Part shown: piece after piece, positions 63,864 through 64,000 of the stretch | How the letters are laid out: each line of letters begins with the position of its first letter | How positions within the stretch are numbered: position 1 is the stretch's first letter | Assembly (NCBI GenBank): GCA_002281485.1 | Contig: NCGF01000001.1 | Location: 62,001 to 126,000 of the forward strand | Length of the DNA stretch: 64,000 nt | Origin: Sphingomonas sp. 28-66-16 | Lineage (GTDB): Bacteria > Pseudomonadota > Alphaproteobacteria > Sphingomonadales > Sphingomonadaceae | Direction: 5' to 3' | Position numbers and translations under genes: made by a program | The notes under the pieces: generated by a model | Databases searched by the model: none | What the model saw: only the letters and a program-made list of their open reading frames with translations | Told to the model about the DNA's origin: nothing

Positions 63864-64000
63864 CTATCCTTCGCGGTGATAGGGGTGATTGGCAAGAATG
63901 CTGGTCGCGCGCCACAATTGCTCGGCGAGCATCGCGCGCGCGAGCAGATGCGGCCAGGTGGCGCGGCCGAACGAGAGCAGCAGATCGGCCCCGGCGCGCG
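63864..64000 (-). CDS. rlmH: RlmH, 23S rRNA pseudouridine1915 N3-methyltransferase (C-terminal end only)
   Basis: Only the last 45 codons lie in the window. They read [20 protein letters not shown] and then [21 protein letters not shown] before a TAG at 63864-63866, the well-conserved C-terminus of the SPOUT methyltransferase RlmH, which modifies helix 69 of 23S rRNA. The N-terminal two thirds lie to the right of the window. It is upstream of the envC-like gene, which begins 5 nt after the stop. Confidence 0.88.
   Translation of the reverse strand, partial: RAGADLLLSFGRATWPHLLARAMLAEQLWRATSILANHPYHREG

Overview
The window reads as a chromosomal segment of a high-GC alphaproteobacterium, most likely a sphingomonad (Sphingomonadales). 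This is inferred from the long antisense open frames typical of GC-rich coding DNA, the hslV-hslU order, an rlmH-envC-ctpA-dsbB-coq7 run, the compact Coq7, and G-rich ribosome binding sites with many 1-4 bp gene overlaps. I saw no rRNA, tRNA, CRISPR array, transposase, integrase or phage gene. Both edges cut genes: hslU on the left loses its C-terminal part, rlmH on the right its N-terminal part.

Layout. 1-9.5 kb: hslUV protease genes, a Yip1 membrane protein, a penicillin-acylase-type Ntn hydrolase, a two-gene molybdenum hydroxylase (iorAB type) and a CLC chloride channel. 9.5-14.3 kb: NADP-type glutamate dehydrogenase, divergent from a translationally coupled acetolactate-synthase-like / aldehyde dehydrogenase pair. 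14.4-33.1 kb: a large multihaem electron-transfer locus. 33.4-45.7 kb: a FecR/TPR pair, a secreted cyclophilin, a TolB-amidohydrolase fusion, a large secreted zinc protease, a thiolase-like protein with a DUF1295 protein, and a LysR-divergent hydrolase-cupin-isochorismatase operon. 46.7-54.4 kb: a carotenoid oxygenase and a tightly overlapping oplAH-DUF969-DUF979-DUF2891 set, probably for 5-oxoproline use. 54.4-64 kb: a small Cys-rich protein, an NRAMP-related carrier, a DJ-1/PfpI protein, DedA, a GT-C-like membrane protein, and the dsbB/coq7/ctpA/envC/rlmH run.

The multihaem locus is the standout. On the plus strand four nearly abutting genes encode a c554-like pentahaem cytochrome, a lipoprotein with two HbpS/GlcG haem-binding domains, an outer-membrane beta-barrel candidate and a decahaem cytochrome fused to an LVIVD propeller. 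On the minus strand, converging to within 1 nt, four genes encode a cytoplasmic FAD/NAD oxidoreductase fused to two cyclic-nucleotide-binding domains and four [4Fe-4S] ferredoxin motifs, a membrane cytochrome b, an FHA-TM-decahaem cytochrome, and a CpdA-type class III cyclic nucleotide phosphodiesterase. A CcmI-like cytochrome-biogenesis TPR protein and a CHASE2-adenylate cyclase follow. Together they suggest an electron conduit from cytoplasmic NAD(P)H to the periplasm, and possibly the cell surface, gated or tuned by cAMP, with synthesis, sensing and degradation of the nucleotide encoded side by side. Substrate and direction of electron flow cannot be told from sequence, and I do not recognise the arrangement as any named system.
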